DNA of 64,000 nt from Otatea glauca (Eukaryota; Streptophyta; Magnoliopsida; Poales; Poaceae), in NCBI GenBank assembly GCA_036346275.1, contig JAYEVK010000351.1, forward strand, positions 173,501 to 237,500, given 5' to 3'. The notes beneath the pieces were generated by a model. It searched no databases. It was not told the DNA's origin and saw only the letters and a program-made list of their open reading frames with translations. A program made the translations under genes and the position numbers. This document shows, one piece after another, positions 46,552-56,248 of this stretch. How positions within the stretch are numbered: position 1 is the first letter of the stretch; each line of letters starts with the position of its first letter.

Positions 46552-46871
46552 TGAAGCATCTAGGCCCCTAATTCGTTTTGGTTTTCGTAATTAATGACAA
46601 TCGTGATTAAAAGACCAACATTTTTCTTTGAGGTTATGAAAATGGATTGATCCTAGACATGGCACGCAATGAAGCAAGGAAGTGAAGTTCAAACAAGACC
46701 AACGCATCAAGCTCAATTGCCAAGGTATAAAAATTAAGGATCTTTTCATAGCTTTTGTCGATCTTGGTATTTTGGAATTGGATTCATCCTTAATTTTTTA
46801 TTTGAAATTGGATTCATATAACCATATTTTTCTTTGTATATGGTTATAGTTTTGTATTTTACAAATTCCAA
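46552..46871 (+). repeat. element D 3' LTR, truncated
   Basis: The LTR begins TGAAGCATCTAGGCCCC, which fits the start of grass Sirevirus LTRs as I know them. It can be followed for about 320 bp. A small Mutator-like element cuts it at 46881, and I cannot recognise its continuation beyond 47645. Confidence 0.6.
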
Positions 46872-46880
46872 TATCTCTAT

Positions 46881-47636
46881 GGGAAAATTGAGGATTTGCT
46901 ACACTAACTCCCCCCGCCCCCCAAAACAAAAAAATTTAGGATTTGCCACTTTTAAGTTTTATATAAAATATTTGCCACTCCTAAGCCACAAATAGTTAAG
47001 ATTTGTCACGCTCTATGTATTCTGGTATTTTTCTTTTCCCCCAAAATTGCTTGTGCAAAGACTGGAATGAACCTTATCTTGCTCACATCTTAACCCTTCT
47101 TCCCCAACCTAGTGAAATTCCTTAGCCATGGATGCCATAAACGTCAAGGGAAACTCCTCCCATAAGGCTAGAACTGATTCTAGGATCACACAATCAAACC
47201 ACCAAGAAAGTAGATTCAAAAGTCCCGCATGTTGCAGCGGTCTTGCATACCAAATTGCCACCACCTAGCTCCTCTCACTATGACAACTTCATGGACCCTG
47301 GTAAGTTTGCCATGTTCTACTGTCACGACCATGGCCACGAGGACAACAAGCTGTGCACTACTCGTCATTTCCTCTTACGCAATCTCATCGAGGTGTGCCT
47401 CCTCCTCCACGTCCATCAAGGCGGTTGGTGGTGCCGGCAAGGCCATGATAGGCAGTCAATCCTCCGCTGTTTTCGCCCATATGTGAGGAGAGGATTGGTA
47501 AAAAATCAGAAACATTATAATACAGCCACAGTGGCAAATCTTAGCTATTTTGTGGCTTAGAAGTGACCAATAATCAAGGCAAAACTTAAAAATAGAAAAT
47601 CCTAGGTCTTAGTAGTGGCAAATTCTCAATTTGCCT
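46881..47636 (+). mobile_element. small non-autonomous Mutator-like element
   Basis: The left end reads GGGAAAATTGAGGATTTG and the right end, inverted, reads AGGCAAATTGAGAATTTG. The inverted repeat continues for about 130 bp, for example AAGCCACAAATAGTTAAGAT near 46983 against its complement near 47555. The flanks are TATCTCTAT (46872-46880) and TATCTCAAT (47637-47645), a 9-bp TSD with one mismatch. The interior (47050-47510) is unrelated to the TIRs and GC-richer, which suggests a captured fragment. No transposase is present. Confidence 0.75.
47219..47510 (+). pseudogene. captured fragment with gag-like CxxH pattern
   Basis: The frame starting at 47243 contains GKFAMFYCHDHGHEDNKLC. It resembles the C-x3-H-x2-H zinc region FHRDHGHDTxxC of Ty3 gag proteins. 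No more of the domain is recognisable and the frame is closed by 47560. It is probably a piece of retrotransposon gag carried inside the small Mutator-like element. I do not think it is expressed as a protein. Confidence 0.4.
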
Positions 47637-47645
47637 TATCTCAAT

Positions 47646-48887
47646 TATACCTTCTTAAGGCATTTTCAACCATACGAGCGATATTTTCTAATTTGGTTTG
47701 TCATCTATTATCTAAGGACTAAATTTGTTCCATAATATTGCATTCATTTGTGAATTGGAAAATAACGCCATGGGCAGAAAAATGCCATCGTGAATGCCAC
47801 AAAATCTGAAAAATACCATTACCGTCACGTTTTTTGTCCCAAGTGTATGGAATAACCACTCTACTATCAGCTCTCACTCGTTTTATTTCTTTTCTTTCAT
47901 ATAAGGCTGGTCCCACCCATCACTCATTCTTTATAATCTCATCTATCCATCTCAAAAAGGGGGTTAAATCTCCACCACTCTTTCTTCCTCCTCTCTTCCT
48001 TTTCGTCTTTTCCCATTCTTTCTGTGCTAATTGCCAAACCTAGGAGGGAGGCAATATAGGAGGGGGTGGGTGGCATAAGCCAGTGGTGAGGGAGGGTAGG
48101 TGAGGATCTAGAAAGGACTAAAATGGAGCAAGGAAGACAAGGCGAATCCATTGGTGGTGGTGATTTGTAGAGAGATACATTGTAGACATCCCTATGGCAA
48201 TGGGTGACACACCCACAATGCTCGTGGCAGCAACAACTCGAAGGTCGGGAGGAAAAAATGAACGCGTCAAAATACGAAGATAGTGAGTAGGTGCTCCTGC
48301 GTGAAGAAATTGGACTAATGCTAACCTACGATGAATGGAGGCGGAGAAGATGCCTGGATTCGAACAAAAAAATGGTCGATTCAATGCACTTTGTGAATGA
48401 AAAACCAAATTAATTTGGAATATGAGTATACAAAGGACTAAAACAAGAAATGTGAATAAACATTGATATCATTCACCAGATTGGGGGATCATTCGGCGGT
48501 GTCATGGTTCATCTGTTGAGACGGGGAAGATGTCGACGGAATAACTTCTCTATTGGCTCTTTGTTGAAATAGGAAGGGAAAGAGTGGCTTGCGCATGAAA
48601 TAGGGCAGCTTGACTCCGTTTTTACGAACAAGACCAAGCTCGATTCTGGCCTGCATGAAGTGAGCTGGCGAGCAGATGAGTCTTTTCTCTATCTTTCCTT
48701 GCGACTGACATGTGAGACCTAAATTTACTCGGGGAGGTGCTTCTATACATTACTATTTGAAAGCAGCACAAACTTTAAAATATGGATAAACGGTGGATAG
48801 TGATTACTTACCCTTCACTTACTTCAAGATTTGCACAATTTATATTGAGAGGATGAAGCATAGAAACATTTACTCAATATCAAAGTT
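47646..48887. other. no recognisable gene; AT-rich and pyrimidine-rich intergenic sequence
   Basis: I see no conserved protein or terminal repeat. A C/T-rich run lies at 47980-48015, and open frames are short and unrelated. Part of it may be old transposon sequence. Confidence 0.5.
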
Positions 48888-48949
48888 TGTAGAGGAAAAG
48901 ATAAGAATCGGGTTGTTAGGATAGAGGGACAGATATCGTGCTATATCTA
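48888..48949 (+). repeat. direct repeat, distal copy upstream of the SIP gene
   Basis: The sequence AGAGGAAAAGATAAGAATCG through AGATATCGTGCT recurs with about 80% match by eye at 49765-49826 (AGAGGAAATGATAAGCACGG to AAAGCGTGCT). The copies flank about 0.8 kb of AT-rich repeat and stand about 110 bp and 990 bp upstream of the SIP start codon. Confidence 0.65.
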
Positions 48950-48957
48950 AGGCATGA

Positions 48958-48983
48958 CTAGTTTGAGGTTAATCTCAAACTAG
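48958..48983. repeat. short perfect inverted repeat
   Basis: CTAGTTTGAG, six spacer bases, CTCAAACTAG form a 10-bp perfect hairpin right after the distal direct repeat. It may be one end of an insertion or chance. Confidence 0.6.
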
Positions 48984-49089
48984 AAAATTTAAAGATTCCC
49001 TCCTAGCATGTGTGCGTCATCTTCTCTATTCATCTCTACCTTTTCCCTTTCCTACTCACTTCCCTCACATCCCTTCCTTTCTAACCCAA

Positions 49090-49510
49090 AAAATTAAAAT
49101 TAGAAAAAATTAAATAGAAAGTTTCAACTTGAAAAAAATTAACTCAAATTTTTCATCTCGATAATTTTTAAATAAAAAAATGACAACTCGAAAAGTTACA
49201 ACTAAAAAAATTTAAATAAAAAATTTGCAAATTAGAAAGTTTCAACTCAAAAAGTTTTGAAACTTTTAAATTGAAAAGTTTCAACTCAAAAAAATTTAAA
49301 TCAGAAAATTTCATATTAGAAAGTTTCAACTTGAAAAATTTTAAATAAAAAATTCTCAAATTAGAAAGTTTCAACTCAAAAAAATTTAAATCAAAATGTT
49401 TCAACTTTAAAAATTGTCAATTCAAATTTTTTTGGTTTGAAAACTTTGAATTCAATAAACTTTCGGTTCGAAAAGTTTCAATTCAGAAATATTTCGGTTA
49501 GAAAAGTTTT
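49090..49510. repeat. AT-rich degenerate tandem repeat
   Basis: Imperfect units of about 20 to 40 bp built from AGAAAGTTTCAACTC and AAATTTAAATC are repeated at least eight times. The 78-codon minus-strand frame of Phe, Leu, Asn and Lys runs is a by-product. Confidence 0.75.
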
Positions 49511-49764
49511 GATAGAAGAACTTTCGTAAGTGGTTGAAAATACTTCTTATTAAAAGACTTGGAGTTAAATTTTGAAAAACAAGAACTATTTTGAGTTTGA
49601 GGGGGAGTGATTAGGAGAAGAAAGGGTACGAAGGGCATATTGTAGAGGGAGCCTTAAGGGAAAAGAAGTTAAACAAGTAAAAAGATGTTGCTACTTGTCA
49701 CAACGAGACAACGTGTTTATTATAGATTGCACCATCAAATTAGCAATTTATCGTGGAGTGGACA

Positions 49765-49826
49765 GCTTGCAGAGGAAATGATAAGCACGGGGTTGTTAGG
49801 GGAGAGGGACAGAAAGCGTGCTTCAT
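49765..49826 (+). repeat. direct repeat, gene-proximal copy
   Basis: See 48888-48949. The copy lies in the likely promoter or 5' leader of the SIP gene. Confidence 0.65.
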
Positions 49827-49936
49827 CCATCTGTTAGGGACTTATTATTTATCTTTGGTCTCCGTCCAAATCCAAACGAACCAAAATCTCAGCTTCTGCT
49901 TCCACCCAAACAGCAGAAGGGAGAAGAGGGAAGGGG

Positions 49937-51720
49937 ATGGCGATGGGAGAGGCTCTGCGGGCGGCGGCGGCGGATGCGGTGGTGACGTTCCTGTGGGTGC
50001 TTTGCGTCTCCACGCTCGGCGCCTCCACGGCGGCCGTGACGTCCTACCTGAGCCTGCAGGAGGGGATCCACTACGCCCTCCTTGTCACCGTCTCCTTCCT
50101 CTTCGTCCTCCTCTTCGCCTTCAACCTCCTCTGCGACGCTCTCGGCGGCGCCAGCTTCAACCCCACCGCCGTCGCCGCCTTCTACGCCGCTGGCCTCAGC
50201 AACCCTCTCGACTCCTCCTCCCTTTTCTCCATCGCCGTCCGATTCCCAGCTCAGGTACACGCACGATCTCACTTTCCTTCTTTCTTTCTATTTGTTGAAT
50301 GGGTAAGAGCAGCAAAAAAAGCAAGTATTTGTTGATCTGTTAGGCCGCCGGCGCAGTGGGCGGAGCCCTGGCCATCTCGGAGCTGATGCCGGCGCAGTAC
50401 AAGCACATGCTTGGGGGCCCCTCGCTCAAGGTGGATCCCCACACCGGCGCCGTCGCCGAAGGGGTGCTCACATTCTTCATCACCTTGGCCGTCCTCTGGA
50501 TCATCGTCAAGGGCCCCCGCAACCCCATCGTGAAGACCTTGATGCTCTCCATCTCCACTGTCTGCCTCGTTCTTTCCGGCGCCGCCTACACTGGACCGTC
50601 CATGAACCCTGCCAATGTCAGTCCCTATTTCTCTTTCCTGTTTTTTTTCCTCCCACTGTTTACCATGCTTATATTGATCAAATTTCCTCTCTTACTCCAC
50701 GAGGATACTGTGTTGCGACGTAATTGGTTCGTCAAAATAGCAACCTTGAATAAGAACTCAAGGCACCAAACGGCAGTCCATTAGTTCACTGAACTAAACT
50801 GTTGGGACTTTGGAGGCCAACTGATTTTGGCGAAAAGCGTCAGTGCTGCACATGTTGCCTATTCATTCTTCCCTTTGACTTGTTCATCTGCGTTTGAGCA
50901 GTCAAATATGGTTATGAAACATGTCATCAAGCTAAATTTTTTTTCTCTCTTTTGCCAAAGCGAAAACATGATCACGCAGATGCAGGCCATATAAGGCAAC
51001 CAAATTCAATGCTTTGTTGTTGTATGATAATCTTGTCTAGATGATTATAATATTTACAAGTATCGTTCCTAAAATGTGGCACAGCTGAGCCATAAATAAC
51101 TGGATGAGGGTTGGAGACGATAGCACAGTTATATAATGTTGGAAGTATATGAACGGGGGAACAGCCATGGGGAATTTCGTTATTTAAAACCACCCAAAAA
51201 ACCTTGCTGTTTAGGGGGAAAAATGCTATCTAGAAATATTGTGTTTAGTTATATATGCTACTTCAAAGTTACTCTGTTATTTCTTTTGCCACTGCTGTCC
51301 CACTTCAGTTCTTATTTTGGGAAATTCCTTATATACTTCCAAAATTTGGTGCAAGGTCAGATCTTAGCAGAGTTGAGGATGCTATAAGTATTACTGAAAT
51401 TTGAATTCATTGCTGATCTAGTAAGAACTAGTTTTGAGTAGCATGGAATTATTCTTCTATTTTGACATGTTTTGTTGCATGCACTGGTTCTTTAGGATAA
51501 TAAGCATTTTGGCCATAGTTTCCTTGTTTTCTGGTAACTAATTTTTGTCAAATATCATCTACAGGCGTTTGGCTGGGCGTATGTTAACAATCGCCACAAC
51601 ACGTGGGAGCAGTTCTATGTCTACTGGATATGCCCCTTCGTTGGTGCCATTCTTGCAGCATGGATCTTCAGGGCTGTGTTCCCACCACCGGCACCTAAGC
51701 CCAAGGCCAAGAAAGCATGA
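49937..51720 (+). CDS. SIP1: SIP1-type aquaporin (small basic intrinsic protein), three exons
   Basis: Exons at 49937-50254, 50344-50616 and 51565-51720, joined in phase 0 with GT-AG introns (CAG|gtacac...tag|GCC; AAT|gtcagt...acag|GCG), give 248 residues. The protein has six hydrophobic stretches with two half-helix loops. The first loop has NPT (residues 75-77) in place of NPA and the second has NPA (194-196, in SMNPANAFGWAYV), the SIP pattern. The C-terminus is basic (KPKAKKA), as SIPs are. SIPs are known to sit in the endoplasmic reticulum and to pass water or small solutes with altered selectivity. The first ATG at 49937 has a good context (GGGATGG). No frameshift is seen, unlike the surrounding transposons. 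It is the only credible intact host gene. Confidence 0.95.
50617..51564 (+). other. SIP gene intron 2 (948 bp)
   Basis: It runs from GTCAGT to TCTACAG and holds no transposon that I recognise. The first intron is only 89 bp (50255-50343). The reading frame is phase 0 at both junctions. Confidence 0.9.
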
Positions 51721-53106
51721 TGAGCTCACGCACAAACTTTACCTCATCAATAGGTTAAATGTTGGATTTGAAAAACCCAACATTATTAGCTAGAAGGAAA
51801 CAAGGAATAAGTTATTGCCTGTATTTAATTGCCTCAACGTTGGACCATACTTAATTTAAGTAATTGATCTGGTAGTTTATTACTCATCACTATCGGTTGT
51901 TAATTTTCATTGGAATAGCTTGTTTTCCCTTTGTTTTGTTTTTCACATCAGAGATTGCTTTTTGAGAATTCAGTAAATCAGAGCTTTATATAGAGTGCAT
52001 ATATGTATACCAAGCTAGATATGAAGATGGTTTAATGCTGTTGGCTTCTGGCTATTATTCTTGGTTGGCAGTAAAGAGGTAATGTTCATGAGTTAGGCAG
52101 ATGTTAGGAGCTTTGTTTATCTTGAAGATCTTTTGCCTCGAGGGGCTCCTGACTCCAGAGGATCCATCCGGTGCAGCCTATTCTGCATCACTTGTGCCTA
52201 TTCGTATTTGCTTGAATGGTAACAAACGTTAAAATTTGAGGTTGCAGGGCATAACCCTAAGGGAAATTTCATTGAAGTCCCACCAAAATTTGGAATCATA
52301 GATGATATAATAGGTCAACTTTCCCTTTAATTACAATATGGTAGATCATCAATGGCTCAGCTCTGTTATTCTAAATCTTTTAGGAGAATTTCTGGAAACC
52401 ATTTCGAAACCCAATAGGTGCATGTTCAATTGTTCAGGATTAGGTAAGGAATCACTTCATGTCAGGTAGCCTGGCACATGGCTGCAGACCCGGAGGCCGG
52501 GAAAATACTAAAAGTATTTCAAAGTGTAGCCGGATAGATCCAATTTATTTTTGAAATAGATAACTTGCACACACTCCCTTACAAAATTCAATAGCACCCC
52601 CTCTGATAAATTGAATCTCAAAGAAAAAATAAAAAAAGCCACCCTACGTCTAACTTGGAAGTCCAGGTGATGCCTGTGCCACCGCCACGGATGACTCTGT
52701 CGTATGCCAGTGCCACGCTCACCAACCTGAAGTTTTGCGCCGCCTAAGTTGTCTTGGGGCACAACTTCAGCGGCAAACCATGCCGCCACAATGGCGTTGA
52801 GGCATTACTAGAATGTGTTCACCGGAGGCATTGCTAGAATCCCTTGACTGGATAGAGAAGAGGGTGAGGGTGTAAAGATGATGTGCGCAAGTAATATTAT
52901 ATATTTTTTCTCATAGCAAAACACATACATTCAAGCAATCGTTAACAAAATTGTGTCAAAGGCAGGAGCAAGATTCATTTATAATTGTTTATTGCTCATA
53001 CCGAAAAGCAACATAGCCGACTTGAAGTAGAAAGTGTACAACATGGAGTGTGGGATCCTCTCTTCTCGCTTGAAATACGAGAAGGTCCCGTGTGCATATA
53101 GTACTA
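51721..53106. other. SIP 3' flank and intergenic sequence, no recognised gene
   Basis: The first few hundred bases probably form the 3' untranslated region; candidate signals such as AATAAG occur at about 51808. At 52640-52800 a GC-richer stretch has a 93-codon minus-strand frame that I cannot assign. No terminal repeat is seen before the MULE TSD at 53107. Confidence 0.5.
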
Positions 53107-53115
53107 GTCCTATGA
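53107..53115 (+). repeat. 9-bp TSD GTCCTATGA, left copy (large MULE)
   Basis: The same nine bases occur at 62960-62968, outside the right terminal repeat. A 9-bp duplication is the mark of Mutator-superfamily transposition. The perfect match implies a fairly young insertion or preservation by luck. Confidence 0.95.
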
Positions 53116-53373
53116 CGATTTTTTTAAATAATACTATTTTTATTCTATTTTACAAAAATAATATGCCGATTTTTTTTTTACAAAACTACCCACTTGTCGT
53201 CATTTCAAACGGTGACAGAGAGTCAGTTGCCATTTCAAATGGCGACAGATAGTCTGTCGCTGTTTCAGATAGGGATAGGCTCTCTGTCGCCGTTTGAAAC
53301 AACGACAGACTTTATGTCGCCATTTGAAATGGCGACAGACTCTCTGTCGCCGTTTGAAATGGCGACAGAGAGG
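53116..53373. repeat. MULE left terminal inverted repeat
   Basis: Pairs with about 62663-62959. It contains six copies of the palindromic unit GTCGCC-N9-GGCGAC (53196-53370) at about 31-32 bp spacing, some copies mutated. Confidence 0.92.
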
Positions 53374-53965
53374 TTTTGCCCATTTTTTTATTCGAATTGC
53401 AAAAATATATTTGATATCAATGGAAAAATGTATGTAAATTATGAGCTGCAGTTAATAAAAAGTCAGTATTAGTTGTTGCGATGTTTTACGAAATTAATGT
53501 GGTAATTGTGAGTAAATTTTTTCAGGAAAAAAAAACAAATTTCTTTGTTCGTCATTCTCGTTCGGTGTATTGTTGAATAAAAGGGAGAGGGAGATCAAAG
53601 AGAGTGCGAATCTGAGATCAGGGAGAGTGATTTTTTAGCCTTTTCGGCAGCCCGTAAAATTTATTGTTTAAATGTAACTTTTAGGAAGAGTAGACCAGAT
53701 TTGCTCTTTGATATGTGCACTACCATATTCTGGGAAAATATTTAATTTACACCTTGCTTTGCATCTAATTTCCACTAGTGCAACAACCCTAAGTATTATA
53801 GTCGACAACAACGCATGTTATAAATAGTTCCCACGAAGCACTTGAATTATTTGTTGAACATATATATAAGGGCACATACATCGAAAGTTCAGATGATAAA
53901 ATAAGCAATAGATAGATTATATTGCAAGGGCATTACAACAGTGACGAAATTGCTTATCGAACTAA

Positions 53966-55320
53966 CTAACGAAAGCACTGGTTGTCATGGTGGAACAGAT
54001 GATCGTTCCGCCTATCTGGGTACAGCCAGAATGATGTCCCGCATTTTCTGCATATTACCTGACCAGTGTAAATTTTGAGATTTGTACTCAGGCACAGCTC
54101 AATCCCTACTATGAAAGAACTCCATGGGGATCCGCAGTGCTCCCAGCTATCGCCGAATGGGTGCCCTATGTCGTACGTCTCGGGTGTATAAGACAGAATT
54201 TTTTGGTCTTTTTGATGTGGATTTCTTCCCTCCCACATTGGCATGTCATCCCAATTCCCGGCGTCCCCTATGATAATACCACCTGGGTTCCCGGATGGTC
54301 TGCGTAATGCGTCAAGGATTTGTTGCGTGGTGCGGACCTCGACCGGCTGCTTCCCCTTGTCCCTTCCTCTTCGAGAGGAGGTACCCTCTTACACCACTGG
54401 TGTGTTGGCCGTTGGCGGACACTTGCCGAGACGTCTACTCTGTTTCGGCTCGCACTCCACTGTATGGTGCAGGAGGTGTGTGTTGGGCTTATCGTTGTAC
54501 AACCGAAAGCGTGCCCTGCAGTCAATGCAGTATGCCCGCTTTGGCCGTTGAATAACACCGTAGGCGTACTCGGGGTCTGGCTTTTCTAGGCGGTAGTAGC
54601 ACCACGGAGAGGGTTGCTCCCCCCAATTATCCCATACAGGAAGTTTGAGATGTGGGTGGTATTTCTCTGGGTCCATCCAATTGAAGTAGCCGCACCATTC
54701 ATCCTCGGTCAAGGGGCACCGGTAGAATCTTCGGCCGCTAGTTCATCGTGGCAGGTATCTACCACTGCCTGAAGGCCGTGTTCGAAAAAGTCAGGCATTT
54801 CGGGTGTGCCTTGAGGAGGTTTCTCCTTTGATTCCAGCAATTTTGCAATTTTCTTTTTGAACTCCTGTATGCGATGAACTGGTTTAGAATTACTACTTTG
54901 TGAGTGAAACATGAGTATGTCACATGAAACTCACCCGTTGGTTGGCCCCTTGCCCACCGGCCCTGAGCTCTGGTCGATCTAGAGCGGGAACATATCTCGC
55001 GGCCTCCCACCGGGTGAAGTTCTCGGCGAAGTGGGGTAGGCGTCATGGCGCTTGTACATAAATTGAAGTCACGCCTGTTCGGCCGTCGATCCATTGAAAG
55101 AAGCAACACCGGTCCTTGTCCGAGAAAAGAAAGAACGATGCATGAAATGGTATCGTTAGCTTTGTATTTTATGGATACAAGTAGGTTTACCGGTGAGGGC
55201 GGCACAACAATGAGGAGCGCGCGGTCGTCTCTCCGTGGGTAGATTGCATCATCTTCACCGGAAGGTTGCGATCGATTTGGGTCAGGCAACTCCGCAGAAT
55301 CGGGCGCCCACGCCATCGTA
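53966..55320 (-). pseudogene. MULE gene 3: protein with two CX2C-X16-HHX3C motifs
   Basis: Frames on the minus strand in order: DKDRCCFFQWIDG near 55083-55124, like the end of a GRF-type zinc finger; FTRWEAARYVPALDRPELR (about 54970-55020); then an exon starting at 54912. A main part contains EDEWCGYFNWMDPEKYHP, then CIDCRARF...HLLHHTVEC (54450-54540) and CRKCGTSFW...HLFHHDNQC (53970-54050). Both motifs have the same spacing, CX2C-X16-HHX3C, so they look like a duplicated metal-binding module. One in-frame stop separates them at about 54397, and two one-base shifts lie in runs of C near 54714 and 55030. I do not recognise a named family. A role in transposition or silencing, as for other accessory MULE genes, is inference. 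Confidence 0.6.
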
Positions 55321-55528
55321 TCCGGTATTCGGGCGGGATGACTTCGCTGTCAAGAGGCGATGGTAGAACGACATCGTGCCCTAATTTGTGTAGATTCAGC
55401 TGGCGTGTATTGCTTATTTGGCGATGTTGGATGTGTACCCCTAGGCCGGTTTTATAGTGGTGGTGAGGGGTTACTCTGCACGACTACAACACTTGTCCAG
55501 TTTGACGTCCTGGCATCCTGTATGAATA

Positions 55529-55645
55529 GCTGCACGATGTGTCACCCATCATCAAAGCTGCACCACCTGTCACCTTTTGCGGAAGGCTGCACGACTTGTC
55601 ACCATTTGAGAAAAGCCACACGACCTGTCAGCACGAACAAAAGTA
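55529..55645. repeat. short tandem repeat, about 30-35 bp unit
   Basis: Three to four degenerate units with GCTGCAC-GACTTGTCACC-TTTGAG-type content (55529, 55558, 55590, 55618). They lie upstream of gene 3 between it and the PMD gene. Confidence 0.7.
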
Positions 55646-56248
55646 GGCAGTGAGTGGTCACTTTGAACTGCGGCTCGCATGTGTGACAAAGCACGTGTAA
55701 TGAAAGCAAAGAGAGGTCTGTCGCGTGTGGTCAAATCGGCTGAAAAGGTTGAAAGCATTGCGCCGTGAGTTGTCTAATCGCGCGTGAAAAGTCTGCCGCA
55801 AGGTCATACATATGTCGAAGGGTGTTTCGTAGGCTATTACTCCATAATTTGTCATGTAAACTCGTTATTTTACTAATCCACTAAAGCTATAGTGATCATA
55901 CCGTAATAAAACATAACTTATGAAAACAAAATTCCATAGCTGAATTTGACGTAATATGAGGAAATAAAGCATCTTTTTGTGTTCATTACAAAATATATGA
56001 AAGAAAAAAGCTAGCTGGGATAACTGCCAGCAGCGTGTTGTCGCATCACACTAACAAAGTAGTTACGTGTGTGCTGTCCTATCGACGTGACAAAGGTACT
56101 GGTAGCGTATTTACAAATAGTGCCACGGAAGTAAAAGATTATATATAGCACAAAACTTCATAAATAAAACAAACATATGTGATATTACATGAGCTAAGAA
56201 AGTAAAAGATGATATTGTTCACGGTACATCATGTGTAAAAGAAACAAA
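55646..56248. other. MULE spacer between gene 3 and the PMD gene
   Basis: AT-rich sequence with no recognisable coding region. It probably holds the 3' end of the PMD gene and the promoter of gene 3. Confidence 0.5.

Larger units (their letters stand above)
43131..46871 (+). mobile_element. Ty1/copia element D (Sirevirus-like), 3' end only
   Basis: Order on the plus strand: end of pol, spacer with a polypurine tract, env-like ORF, second spacer with two more polypurine tracts, LTR start at 46552. Its 5' part is not in the window, because element A lies directly upstream. The presence of an extra ORF between pol and the 3' LTR and repeated AAGGGGGAG tracts are the known signature of Sireviruses. 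Confidence 0.8.

Noticed and set aside
49889..50272. 127-codon minus-strand ORF rich in Glu and Gly
   Set aside because: It is the antisense of SIP exon 1, whose GC-rich codons suppress stops.
52508..52789. 93-codon minus-strand ORF downstream of the SIP gene
   Set aside because: No domain, no splice context and mixed composition; listed only as unassigned intergenic sequence.
53196..53370. CRISPR-like array of regularly spaced palindromes
   Set aside because: The units vary, the spacers are only about 10 bp, the same array is mirrored in the other TIR, and the genome is plant nuclear.
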